Assembly (NCBI GenBank): GCA_900314595.1
Contig: OMVW01000069.1
Coordinates: 1-5,094, forward strand
DNA length: 5,094 nucleotides
Reading direction: 5' to 3'
Origin: an uncultured Dialister sp.
GTDB lineage: Bacteria; Bacillota; Negativicutes; Veillonellales; Dialisteraceae
Every line of letters begins with the position of its first letter. The first letter of the stretch is position 1. The position numbers and the translations under genes were made by a program. Under the pieces are notes generated by a model that was given only the letters and a program-made list of their open reading frames with translations, did no database searches and was not told the DNA's origin. Below, in pieces: positions 1 through 4,998 of the stretch.

Positions 1-37
1 GGACTTATTTGACCCGTTCACGGGTCGCAAGCAATAA
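1..37 (+). CDS. tnpA: IS200/IS605-type Y1 transposase TnpA, C-terminal end only
   Basis: This is the last 11 codons of a gene that begins before the window. Reading from base 2 gives DLFDPFTGRKQ followed by TAA at 35-37. A DPFTG(R/S)K tail is, from memory, typical of the small (about 150 residue) single-strand HUH/Y1 transposases of the IS200 group. The catalytic HUH motif and tyrosine would lie upstream and cannot be seen, so whether the gene is intact is unknown. The codons for DPFTG form a perfect hairpin in the DNA (10-25, GACCCG/CGGGTC with a TTCA loop). The downstream terminal hairpin at 113-131 supports the call. The frame and stop are direct observations; the family is recognised from a short tail plus context, so it is not certain. 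Confidence 0.72.
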   Translation, partial: DLFDPFTGRKQ

Positions 38-112
38 TATGCAAGTGACAGAAGCACAAGCGCGTTAACGCGCAGCCGGTAATAAAAGGCCCTTGTGGCT
101 GCATGTGAAGAA

Positions 113-141
113 CCACCAGCTATGCTGGTGGATTTCTTTTT
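113..141 (+). terminator. IS right-end hairpin, probably also a Rho-independent terminator
   Basis: CCACCAGC (113-120) pairs perfectly with GCTGGTGG (124-131) across a TAT loop. An ATTTCTTTTT tract follows. It has the form of an intrinsic terminator for tnpA, and its place also fits the right-end recognition hairpin of an IS200-like element. Both roles are possible at once. Confidence 0.65.
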
Positions 142-220
142 CGTGGGAATTTTCAAAGGACCCGGGAACTCCGGCCCATGGAAAAATTTCCGCCAGGGAC
201 CATTTTATCTCGGACCCCGG

Positions 221-234
221 ACCACGAATCACGA
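221..234 (-). repeat. Two inverted-orientation copies of the TCGTGAT heptamer
   Basis: On the minus strand this reads TCGTGAT TCGTGGT, two in-register heptamers of the same family as the arrays at 1687-1734 and 4976-4996. It lies in the gap between the IS end and the aminotransferase promoter. No clear terminator abuts it on the minus strand. With only two units, the match could be partly chance, but the same GT-ending variant unit occurs at 1687-1693. Confidence 0.55.
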
Positions 235-292
235 CATCTCTTATTTCCAAAAACCTTTCCCCTTATTTGACGCAATGATTTGACATCTCTTA
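233..292. repeat. 11-bp direct repeat GACATCTCTTA flanking the promoter -35
   Basis: GACATCTCTTA occurs exactly at 233-243 and again at 282-292, 49 bp apart. The second copy covers the last four bases of the -35 hexamer and the start of the spacer. The placement would suit a regulator-binding site, but the copies could also be a chance or duplication product. The repeat itself is seen directly; any regulatory role is inference. Confidence 0.45.
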
Positions 293-308
293 CCTGTAGT
301 CTTACAAT
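280..308 (+). promoter_or_regulatory. Sigma-70/SigA promoter of the aminotransferase gene
   Basis: TTGACA at 280-285 is a perfect -35. A 17-bp spacer leads to TACAAT at 303-308, a five-of-six match to TATAAT. Transcription would start near 315, giving a leader of about 117 nt before the start codon at 432. This is the best promoter in the window and agrees with the strongly biased codon use of the gene it drives. Confidence 0.8.
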
Positions 309-354
309 AATAGTATTACCGAGTAGATTATATTCGCTTGTGGCACAGGGGGGA

Positions 355-404
355 CCTGGGACTCAGGCTGTAATATAAAGTAGTCCGGGGCAGGATTTCC
401 TGCC
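355..404 (+). promoter_or_regulatory. Structured 5' leader of the aminotransferase mRNA
   Basis: The leader contains GGCAGG (389-394) paired with CCTGCC (399-404) around an ATTT loop. Upstream, CCTG/CAGG (355-358 with 364-367) competes with GGACT/AGTCC (359-363 with 382-386), because the first hairpin places 359-363 in its loop. There is no T-run after the stems, so this is not an obvious attenuator. I do not recognise a named riboswitch, and no T-box sequence is present. The ribosome-binding site AAGGAG (417-422) lies just beyond and is not sequestered by these stems. Confidence 0.3.
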
Positions 405-431
405 ACCATAGTAGTAAAGGAGAGATTTTTT

Positions 432-1640
432 ATGGCAATCCGTTTTTCTGAAGTTCTGGCAAAAATGAAACCGTCCGACATTAGTGCACTGCTGGCTCTG
501 ACCGCTCAGCCGGATATCATTTCTTTCGCTGGTGGTCTTCCTGCACCGAAGACTTTCCCGCTGGAAGAACTGACCGAAGTCGCTATCAAAGTCAGAAAAG
601 AAGATGGCGCCGGCGCTATGCAGTATGGTCCGTCCCTCGGCTTCATGGGTCTCCGTCAGGCTATTGCTGACCGCATGAACCGTATGTACCAGCCCATGGG
701 TATGGAAAAGGTAGATCCGAAGAACATCATGATCGTTACCGGCTCCCAGCAGGGCCTCGATATTACCGGCCGCGTATTCCTGGACAAAGGTGATGTCGTT
801 CTCTGCGAAAGCCCGACTTATCTTGGCGCTATCGGCGCTTTTGATTTCGAACAGCCGAAATATATCGAAGTTCCCACCGATGATGACGGCATCATTCCGG
901 AAGAACTGGAAAAAGTCCTCGCTTCCGAAGAAAAGGTTAAATTCATCTACGTCATTCCGAACTATCAGAACCCCACCGGCCGCTGCATGAGCCTGGAACG
1001 CCGCAAGAAATTCATGGAAATCGTAACCAAGTATGAAATTCCGGTATTCGAAGACAACCCCTATGGCGATCTCCGTTTCGAAGGCGAAGAAATCGCTCCG
1101 CTCGTTACCATGGATCCGAAACACCTCGTTATTTACTCCGGCACCTTCTCCAAGACTCTGGCTCCGGGCATGAGACTGGCATGGCTCGTCCTGAATGACC
1201 AGCTCCTCCCGAAATTCGATCTTGTCAAAGGCTCCACCGACCTGGCTACCCCGTCCGTAACCCAGCGTGAAGCAGCTATGTACATGACCACCTATGACTA
1301 TGAAGGCCATATTAAAGATAACTGCAAACTCTATGGTCATCGCCGTGATGTAATGTGCAATGCCATTAAGAAATACTTCCCGTCCGACGTAGAATGCACC
1401 TATCCGCATGGCGGCCTCTTCCTGTGGGTAACCCTGCCGGAAAACTGCGATGCCCGCGAACTCTTCCAGTATGCTCTGGATAGAAAAGTGGCTTACGTTC
1501 CAGGTGATGCATTCTTCCCGGCATCCGGCAAACGCAACTACTTCCGTCTGAACTTCTCCTACAATGACGACGATGTCATTGAAGAAGGCGTAAAGAGACT
1601 GGCAGATGCCCTGAAAGCTTACTTGGCCGACAAGAAATAA
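432..1640 (+). CDS. PLP-dependent class I/II aminotransferase (2-aminoadipate/aromatic aminotransferase-like)
   Basis: The 402-residue product is a complete fold-type I aminotransferase, likely cytosolic, moving an amino group between an amino acid and a 2-oxo acid with pyridoxal phosphate (PLP). Visible signatures are SFAGGLP near residues 31-37, GSQQGLD at 104-110 (cofactor phosphate region), YVIPNYQNPTG at 173-183, EDNPYGDLRF from 207 (Asp208 and Tyr211 contact PLP in the family), SGTFSKTLAPGMRLAW at 236-251 with Lys241 as the Schiff-base lysine, and Arg372 in YFRLNFS for the substrate carboxylate. The pattern and length fit the LysN/KAT II/MocR-domain-like subgroup, often annotated as 2-aminoadipate transaminase, but the true substrate cannot be read from the sequence. 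The start is set by AAGGAG at 417-422, nine bases before ATG. Codon use is strongly biased (Pro mostly CCG, Arg CGT/CGC/AGA), suggesting high expression. The gene stands alone between its own promoter and terminator. Confidence 0.92.
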   Translation: MAIRFSEVLAKMKPSDISALLALTAQPDIISFAGGLPAPKTFPLEELTEVAIKVRKEDGAGAMQYGPSLGFMGLRQAIADRMNRMYQPMGMEKVDPKNIMIVTGSQQGLDITGRVFLDKGDVVLCESPTYLGAIGAFDFEQPKYIEVPTDDDGIIPEELEKVLASEEKVKFIYVIPNYQNPTGRCMSLERRKKFMEIVTKYEIPVFEDNPYGDLRFEGEEIAPLVTMDPKHLVIYSGTFSKTLAPGMRLAWLVLNDQLLPKFDLVKGSTDLATPSVTQREAAMYMTTYDYEGHIKDNCKLYGHRRDVMCNAIKKYFPSDVECTYPHGGLFLWVTLPENCDARELFQYALDRKVAYVPGDAFFPASGKRNYFRLNFSYNDDDVIEEGVKRLADALKAYLADKK

Positions 1641-1686
1641 GATTTGCAAACATGACGGATTTAATGATTCCGGGCATATGAGCTGA

Positions 1687-1734
1687 TCGTGGTTCGTGTG
1701 TCGTGATTCGTGATTCGTGATTCGTGATTCGTGA
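1687..1734 (+). repeat. TCGTGAT heptamer tandem array
   Basis: Seven in-register units fill this stretch: TCGTGGT, TCGTGTG, four exact TCGTGAT, and a final TCGTGA. The left units are degenerate and the right units identical, as expected from recent slippage or unit duplication at one end. The array ends four bases before the terminator stem of the aminotransferase gene. It contains no start codon and is not part of a coding frame. Confidence 0.9.
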
Positions 1735-1737
1735 AGG

Positions 1738-1766
1738 TAGACGCCCCTTTCGGGGCGTCTATTTTT
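1738..1766 (+). terminator. Rho-independent terminator of the aminotransferase gene
   Basis: A perfect 10-bp stem TAGACGCCCC/GGGGCGTCTA (1738-1747 with 1752-1761) closes on a TTTC loop and is followed by TTTTT at 1762-1766. It lies 97 bases after the stop codon, with the heptamer array in between. Confidence 0.92.
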
Positions 1767-1828
1767 GTGGGATTTTTTCCTCCTGCATTTTTCATTAAAA
1801 GGAAGCGGAAGGTGAATTAGCTTTTGAA

Positions 1829-1873
1829 TCGGGAATATCGGGGATGTCGGGAGTATCGGGATTATCGGGGAGG
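1829..1873 (+). repeat. Nonamer tandem array, TCGGGNNTN-like
   Basis: Five in-register 9-bp units: TCGGGAATA, TCGGGGATG, TCGGGAGTA, TCGGGATTA, TCGGGGAGG. The TCGGG core is invariant and the other four positions vary. The flanking DNA on both sides is non-coding, and no ribosome-binding site and start codon precede it. Confidence 0.8.
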
Positions 1874-1874
1874 T

Positions 1875-1907
1875 GGGCGCATCAGATTTAGAAGCGCCCT
1901 TCTTTGA
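1875..1907. other. GC-rich inverted repeat, possible weak terminator
   Basis: GGGCGC (1875-1880) pairs with GCGCCC (1894-1899) around a 13-base loop, followed by TTCTTTGATT. The loop is long and the T-tract interrupted, so a terminator role is weak. It lies directly between the nonamer array and the GCTAACG array. No active gene is seen just upstream that would need it. Confidence 0.35.
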
Positions 1908-1941
1908 TTGGGAACGGAATCCCGGACGTCGATGACTGAAG

Positions 1942-2011
1942 GCTAACAGCTAATGGCTAACAGCTAATGGCTAACAGCTAACGGCTAACGGCTAACGGCT
2001 AACGGCTGACG
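1942..2011 (+). repeat. GCTAACG heptamer tandem array, ten units
   Basis: Ten contiguous 7-bp units: GCTAACA and GCTAATG alternate for the first five, then four exact GCTAACG and one GCTGACG. The left half is therefore a 14-bp higher-order repeat and the right half a simple 7-bp repeat. A partial eleventh unit (GCT) follows. It resembles the heptanucleotide tandem repeats found between genes in some bacteria. No function can be read from the sequence. Confidence 0.93.
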
Positions 2012-2039
2012 GCTTTCCTTATTCCTTCTCAAAAGCGAG

Positions 2040-2069
2040 TTGACAAAATTTATCAATTTCCTGTATATC
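2040..2069 (+). promoter_or_regulatory. Candidate promoter for the phosphate transport unit
   Basis: A perfect -35 TTGACA (2040-2045) is followed after 18 bp by TATATC (2064-2069), a four-of-six match to the -10 consensus. If used, it gives a leader of about 245 nt before the start at 2321. The weak -10 would fit a promoter needing an activator. A second TTGACA at 2219-2224 has no good -10 at the usual distance. Confidence 0.4.
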
Positions 2070-2207
2070 TACTTTTTCTCTTCTGCAAAAGGATAGTATG
2101 CGGCTTAAATCAGTATAAGAATTCAGAAGTTACCTGCACCTTTCGGTAGTAACACCCGCCGAATTTACGGATCGTATACAAGGGGCCCATGTATTCCTCA
2201 TTTTTAT

Positions 2208-2233
2208 TTTACACAGTTTTGACAGACAGTTTT
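2208..2233 (+). promoter_or_regulatory. Direct repeats resembling a PhoP-type (Pho box) operator
   Basis: TTTACA (2208-2213) and TTGACA (2219-2224) are 11 bp apart, the spacing of the TT(A/T/C)ACA repeats bound by PhoP in Bacillus-type Pho boxes. A third position in phase (2230-2235, TTTTCG) fits poorly. Overlapping this, ACAGTTTT is repeated exactly at 2213-2220 and 2226-2233 with a 13-bp period. The site lies about 90 bases before a phosphate transporter gene. The repeats are directly seen; PhoP binding is inference from spacing and context. Confidence 0.35.
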
Positions 2234-2307
2234 CGAAACATGTACCAGCCGTTGATACGATGAAAACAAGCAAATGGTTCGTATTTCCCGGTTTCCATGG
2301 TTTGGAG

Positions 2308-2314
2308 AAAGGAG
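2308..2314 (+). promoter_or_regulatory. Ribosome-binding site that fixes the cotransporter start
   Basis: AAAGGAG lies six bases before the ATG at 2321. An in-frame upstream ATG at 2297 would add eight residues (MVWRKEFP) but has no Shine-Dalgarno sequence before it, and the ribosome site itself would lie inside that longer reading frame. The start at 2321 is therefore preferred. Confidence 0.85.
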
Positions 2315-2320
2315 TTTCCT

Positions 2321-4030
2321 ATGGATCCCAATTTGAAGATTTTCTTTGGCCTCATCGGCGGGCTGGCCATGTTCCTTTACGGGATGAATGGCATGAGTTC
2401 TTCCCTTCAGAAGGTGGCAGGGGAGAAGATGAAAAAAATCCTGGGCATGCTCACGAAAAATGCAGTGCTCGGGGCGATTGCCGGTATGCTCGTGACTTCG
2501 GTGCTCCAGTCCAGTTCGGCAACTACGGTTATGGTTATCGGATTTGTCAGTGCAGGCCTCATGACTCTCCCTCAGGGTATTTCCGTCATTTTCGGCGCAA
2601 ATATCGGTACCACCATGACGGCCCAGCTCATGGCATTTAAACTTTCCGATTATATTTACCCCATTATTTTCATCGGCTTTATCATGAATTTCGTGGCCAA
2701 GTCGGAAAAGATGAAAAATATCGGTCTCGTCATTTTCAATTTCGGCCTTCTTTTTGAAGGGATCGAAATCATGGGCCACGTTATGAAACCTCTGGCAGGA
2801 AGTCCATTCTTTGTCGATATGATGGCAGAAGTGAAGGATATCCCGATTCTGGGTCTGGCTCTTGGTATGTGCATGACCCTGGTGGTTCAATCCTCTTCGG
2901 CAACCATTGCGGTACTTCAGAACTTTGCTGCCCAGCCCGGACCCGGAGGCGGTTCCCTTCTTGGCCTCACCGGGGCTATCCCGATCCTTCTCGGCGATAA
3001 TATTGGTACTACCATTACGGCCCTCCTCGCCTGCATTGGTCAGTCCAAGAATGCCCAGAGAACGGCTGTGGCTCATTCGGTCTTCAATATTTCCGGATCT
3101 GTTGTTTTCCTCTGTATCATCCCCTGGTTCGCCCAGTTCGTCATGTGGGTTTCGCCAACAGGGCCGGAGCTGGACATTATTTCCAGACAGATCGCCAATG
3201 CCCATACCACCTTTAACGTTGTCTGCACCCTCGTATGGCTGCCGCTCCTGCCTGTGATGGTAAAAATTGTTAGATTTATCATTCGCGGGGAAGATGAAGT
3301 GGCACCGGGTGAATTTGATCCCCGCTACCTGGATGTGAAAATGCTTTCCCAGCCAGCAGCGGCCATGTACCTTGTTTCTCAGGAACTGACCCATTTGACT
3401 GAACTCACAGTGGGACTCATGGATAAACTGCAGCTCATCATTACTGGAAAAGGCGGCGACAAGGATAAAGCAGCCTTCACCATGGAAAAAGACGGTATTA
3501 AAGGACTTCATAAAAATATTGCCCAGTACATTACGGACCTCTTCTCCGAAGGCAGCCTGAACCGCCAGCAGGCGGAACAGACCGCAGGCCTTCTCATTGT
3601 GGCCAACCATATCAGCCATATTACGGAACGGATTGGAGAAGTATTCAATTTCACCCAGAAAGCGGCAGCTGATGGGAACCAGTTCTCCGATGACGCCAAG
3701 AAAGAACTCATCGACTGCCTCACCATGAATAAGGAAATGTTCTCAGAATCCATGGATGCCGTGAAGAACGGGGATAAAGATTCTGTGCAGGTACTGGAAA
3801 ACAAAAGGGAAGAGCTTCACGATTTCCAGAAAGAAGCATATCATAACCATTTCCAGCGGATTCAGGATAATAAATGCAGTCCTGCCTTCACTGCCGCCTA
3901 TGGAGGACTCCTGTACTCCATGGACCGTATGGCGGATAACTGCGTCAGCATTTCCGAGGAAGCCAATCCGTCCGCTTCCTTCGTAGAACTGGGAAAGGGC
4001 GCCAAAGAAGCTCCGAAGAAGGAGGGATAA
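2321..4030 (+). CDS. Na+/phosphate cotransporter with PhoU-like domain (NptA/YjbB type)
   Basis: The 569-residue product is an inner-membrane sodium-phosphate symporter of the PNaS (Na/Pi cotransporter II) family. The membrane part (about 1-322) has the two inverted repeats of the family: QSSSATT at 63-69 followed by GANIGTT at 92-98, and QSSSATI at 190-196 followed by GDNIGTT at 225-231. Each QSSS pair lies in the re-entrant substrate region in known members. After a charged linker (about 323-340), residues about 345-555 are a soluble, helix-rich PhoU-like region, matching the length and domain order of E. coli YjbB. In this family flux may run inward or outward, so import is likely but not proven. 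The last codons carry the Shine-Dalgarno sequence of the next gene, whose ATG lies two bases beyond the stop, so the two are cotranscribed and probably translationally coupled. No motif is missing and the gene looks intact. Confidence 0.92.
   Translation: MDPNLKIFFGLIGGLAMFLYGMNGMSSSLQKVAGEKMKKILGMLTKNAVLGAIAGMLVTSVLQSSSATTVMVIGFVSAGLMTLPQGISVIFGANIGTTMTAQLMAFKLSDYIYPIIFIGFIMNFVAKSEKMKNIGLVIFNFGLLFEGIEIMGHVMKPLAGSPFFVDMMAEVKDIPILGLALGMCMTLVVQSSSATIAVLQNFAAQPGPGGGSLLGLTGAIPILLGDNIGTTITALLACIGQSKNAQRTAVAHSVFNISGSVVFLCIIPWFAQFVMWVSPTGPELDIISRQIANAHTTFNVVCTLVWLPLLPVMVKIVRFIIRGEDEVAPGEFDPRYLDVKMLSQPAAAMYLVSQELTHLTELTVGLMDKLQLIITGKGGDKDKAAFTMEKDGIKGLHKNIAQYITDLFSEGSLNRQQAEQTAGLLIVANHISHITERIGEVFNFTQKAAADGNQFSDDAKKELIDCLTMNKEMFSESMDAVKNGDKDSVQVLENKREELHDFQKEAYHNHFQRIQDNKCSPAFTAAYGGLLYSMDRMADNCVSISEEANPSASFVELGKGAKEAPKKEG
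4019..4025 (+). promoter_or_regulatory. Ribosome-binding site of the PstS-like gene, inside the upstream gene
   Basis: AAGGAGG lies within the last codons of the cotransporter and seven bases before the ATG at 4033. Ribosomes ending at 4030 finish over this site, which favours coupled translation at a fixed ratio. Confidence 0.85.
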
Positions 4031-4032
4031 CC

Positions 4033-4878
4033 ATGAAAAAGAAATGGTTAGTACTTCTGGCAGCACTTTCCGTATCCCTTGCGATTTCCGGCTGCGGTGG
4101 TAAGACGGGCCCGAAAGTGGATCTCTCGGGCATGGGTGAAATTCACGCGGTAGCCCGCGAAGAAGGCTCCGGTACAAAGAATGAATTCGACTCTATGACC
4201 GGCATTTCCGATGAAGTGACGAAGAATCACGCAAAGTCCACGGAAGAAGCCATGAAACAGGTGGCTTCAGACAAAAATGCCATCGCCTATGTGGCCTTCA
4301 ATGCAGTCAAAATCCAGCCAAAGGGCATCAAAGTGGTTTCCGTGGATACCATCGAACCGACAGATGAAACCATCGGTAGTGGGAAATATCCATTGACCCG
4401 GACCTACTATCTCTGCTGGACCGGAGACCGGACACCGGCAGAGGCGGATTTCATCAAGTACATCCACACCGCAGGCCAGGGATTCGTGCCTCATTATGCC
4501 GTGCCCATTTCTGCCCCGGCCACTTTCCTTTCCGATAAACCCGCAGGAAATATAAAAATCGCCGGCTCCACCTCCATGGCAGAACTGGTGAAAGACCTTT
4601 CCGGCAAATATATGGAAAAAAATCCCGCTGTCAAAATCGATATCGATGTGACAGACTCTACCAAAGGGCTGACTTCTGCCATCCGCGGAGAAGCAGATCT
4701 CGCCATGTCCTCCCGGCATCTGAAGAGCTATGAAGCAGAACTCCTCCAGACCGAACCGGTGGCAAGAGATGGGATCGCCATCATCGTCAATGCGGAAAGC
4801 CCGGTCCAGAGCCTTTCCAAAGACCAGATTCAGGGGATATTCTCAGGGAAATGGAAGGAATGGAAAGAGATTCAGTGA
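4033..4878 (+). CDS. PstS-like phosphate-binding lipoprotein with swapped half-domain order
   Basis: The 281-residue product has a lipoprotein signal: KKK at the N-terminus, a hydrophobic stretch at 5-19, and lipobox ISG-Cys21. It should be exported and anchored by a lipid. Its mature part is a PBP-like periplasmic-binding fold, but in the order C-half then N-half compared with classical PstS. Residues about 36-155 hold what is normally the second half: AREEGSGTKNEF at 41-52, AIAYV at 83-87 (GAIGYV position), and KYPLTRTYYL at 118-127. A linker near 155-171 leads to what is normally the first half: IKIAGSTSMAELV at 174-186, ADLAMSSRHLK at 221-231, DGIAIIVN at 246-253, then IFSGKWKEWKEI just before the stop. 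Ligand residues of PstS (GSTS, SSR, REEGSGT) are all present, so phosphate or a similar oxyanion is the likely ligand. The total length matches one complete binding protein, so this is probably not a truncation. It follows the cotransporter gene by two bases; no pstCAB genes are seen. I recall similar proteins in clostridia. Confidence 0.85.
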   Translation: MKKKWLVLLAALSVSLAISGCGGKTGPKVDLSGMGEIHAVAREEGSGTKNEFDSMTGISDEVTKNHAKSTEEAMKQVASDKNAIAYVAFNAVKIQPKGIKVVSVDTIEPTDETIGSGKYPLTRTYYLCWTGDRTPAEADFIKYIHTAGQGFVPHYAVPISAPATFLSDKPAGNIKIAGSTSMAELVKDLSGKYMEKNPAVKIDIDVTDSTKGLTSAIRGEADLAMSSRHLKSYEAELLQTEPVARDGIAIIVNAESPVQSLSKDQIQGIFSGKWKEWKEIQ

Positions 4879-4902
4879 TTTGACCTGCGTTCAGGACGGG
4901 AA

Positions 4903-4942
4903 TGGTTTGCGACAGTTACGGTATTCGTGAATTAGCAAACCA
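4903..4942. other. 8-bp inverted repeat after the PstS-like gene
   Basis: TGGTTTGC (4903-4910) is the perfect reverse complement of GCAAACCA (4935-4942), enclosing 24 bases. A T-tract does not follow, so this is not an intrinsic terminator. It could fold in the 3' untranslated mRNA. The loop carries TTCGTGA, and CCACGA follows at 4940-4945, so fragments of the TCGTGAT family occur here in both orientations. Confidence 0.4.
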
Positions 4943-4975
4943 CGACATGGGACTGCAGAGACAATTCCGTCTTGT

Positions 4976-4996
4976 TCGTGGCTCGTGATTCGTGAA
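4976..4996 (+). repeat. TCGTGAT heptamer array, three units
   Basis: Three in-register units: TCGTGGC, TCGTGAT, TCGTGAA. The final unit and following GGT match the end of the array at 1687-1734 exactly (TCGTGAAGGT). As there, the array abuts the gene's terminator stem. Confidence 0.8.
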
Positions 4997-4998
4997 GG

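Larger units (their letters stand above)
1..145 (+). mobile_element. Right end of an IS200/IS605-family insertion sequence
   Basis: The transposase tail (1-37) is followed by about 75 bases of non-coding DNA and then a hairpin. IS200/IS605 elements lack terminal inverted repeats and instead carry subterminal hairpins recognised by TnpA, so this arrangement fits the family. Structures seen are a 12-base palindrome CGCGTTAACGCG at 61-72, a 6-bp stem GCAGCC/GGCTGC (72-77 with 97-102), and the terminal 8-bp stem at 113-131. The exact right cleavage point cannot be fixed from one copy; base 145 is an estimate. Confidence 0.6.

Noticed and set aside
363..1649. A 428-codon open frame on the minus strand, opposite the aminotransferase
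   Set aside because: It mirrors a gene with clear catalytic motifs, has no family resemblance and no supporting ribosome site. Its length follows from the strong codon bias of the plus-strand gene.
1687..2011. CRISPR array
   Set aside because: The repeats are 7-9 bp and contiguous, with no unique spacers and no cas genes in the window.
2098..2118. Tiny reading frame MRLKSV preceded by AAAAGGA in the leader of the phosphate unit
   Set aside because: Six codons with no run of regulatory codons and no attenuator after it. A chance occurrence is more likely, although it lies just downstream of the candidate promoter.
2189..2263. A 24-codon frame starting at ATG 2189
   Set aside because: AAGGGG is only three bases from the ATG, too close to work well, and the peptide shows no recognisable feature.
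2297..2320. Earlier start for the cotransporter at ATG 2297
   Set aside because: It has no ribosome site, and AAAGGAG six bases before the ATG at 2321 gives a clear start.
2204..3619. A 471-codon open frame on the minus strand, opposite the cotransporter
   Set aside because: Its composition is unlike a real protein (rich in His, Asn and Cys, with no domain pattern), and the plus-strand gene is securely identified.
4033..4878. Frameshifted or truncated PstS
   Set aside because: The apparent missing second half is present at the N-terminal side, total length fits one binding fold, and a terminator follows. Translation past the stop at 4876 gives only about 15 further residues without PstS motifs.
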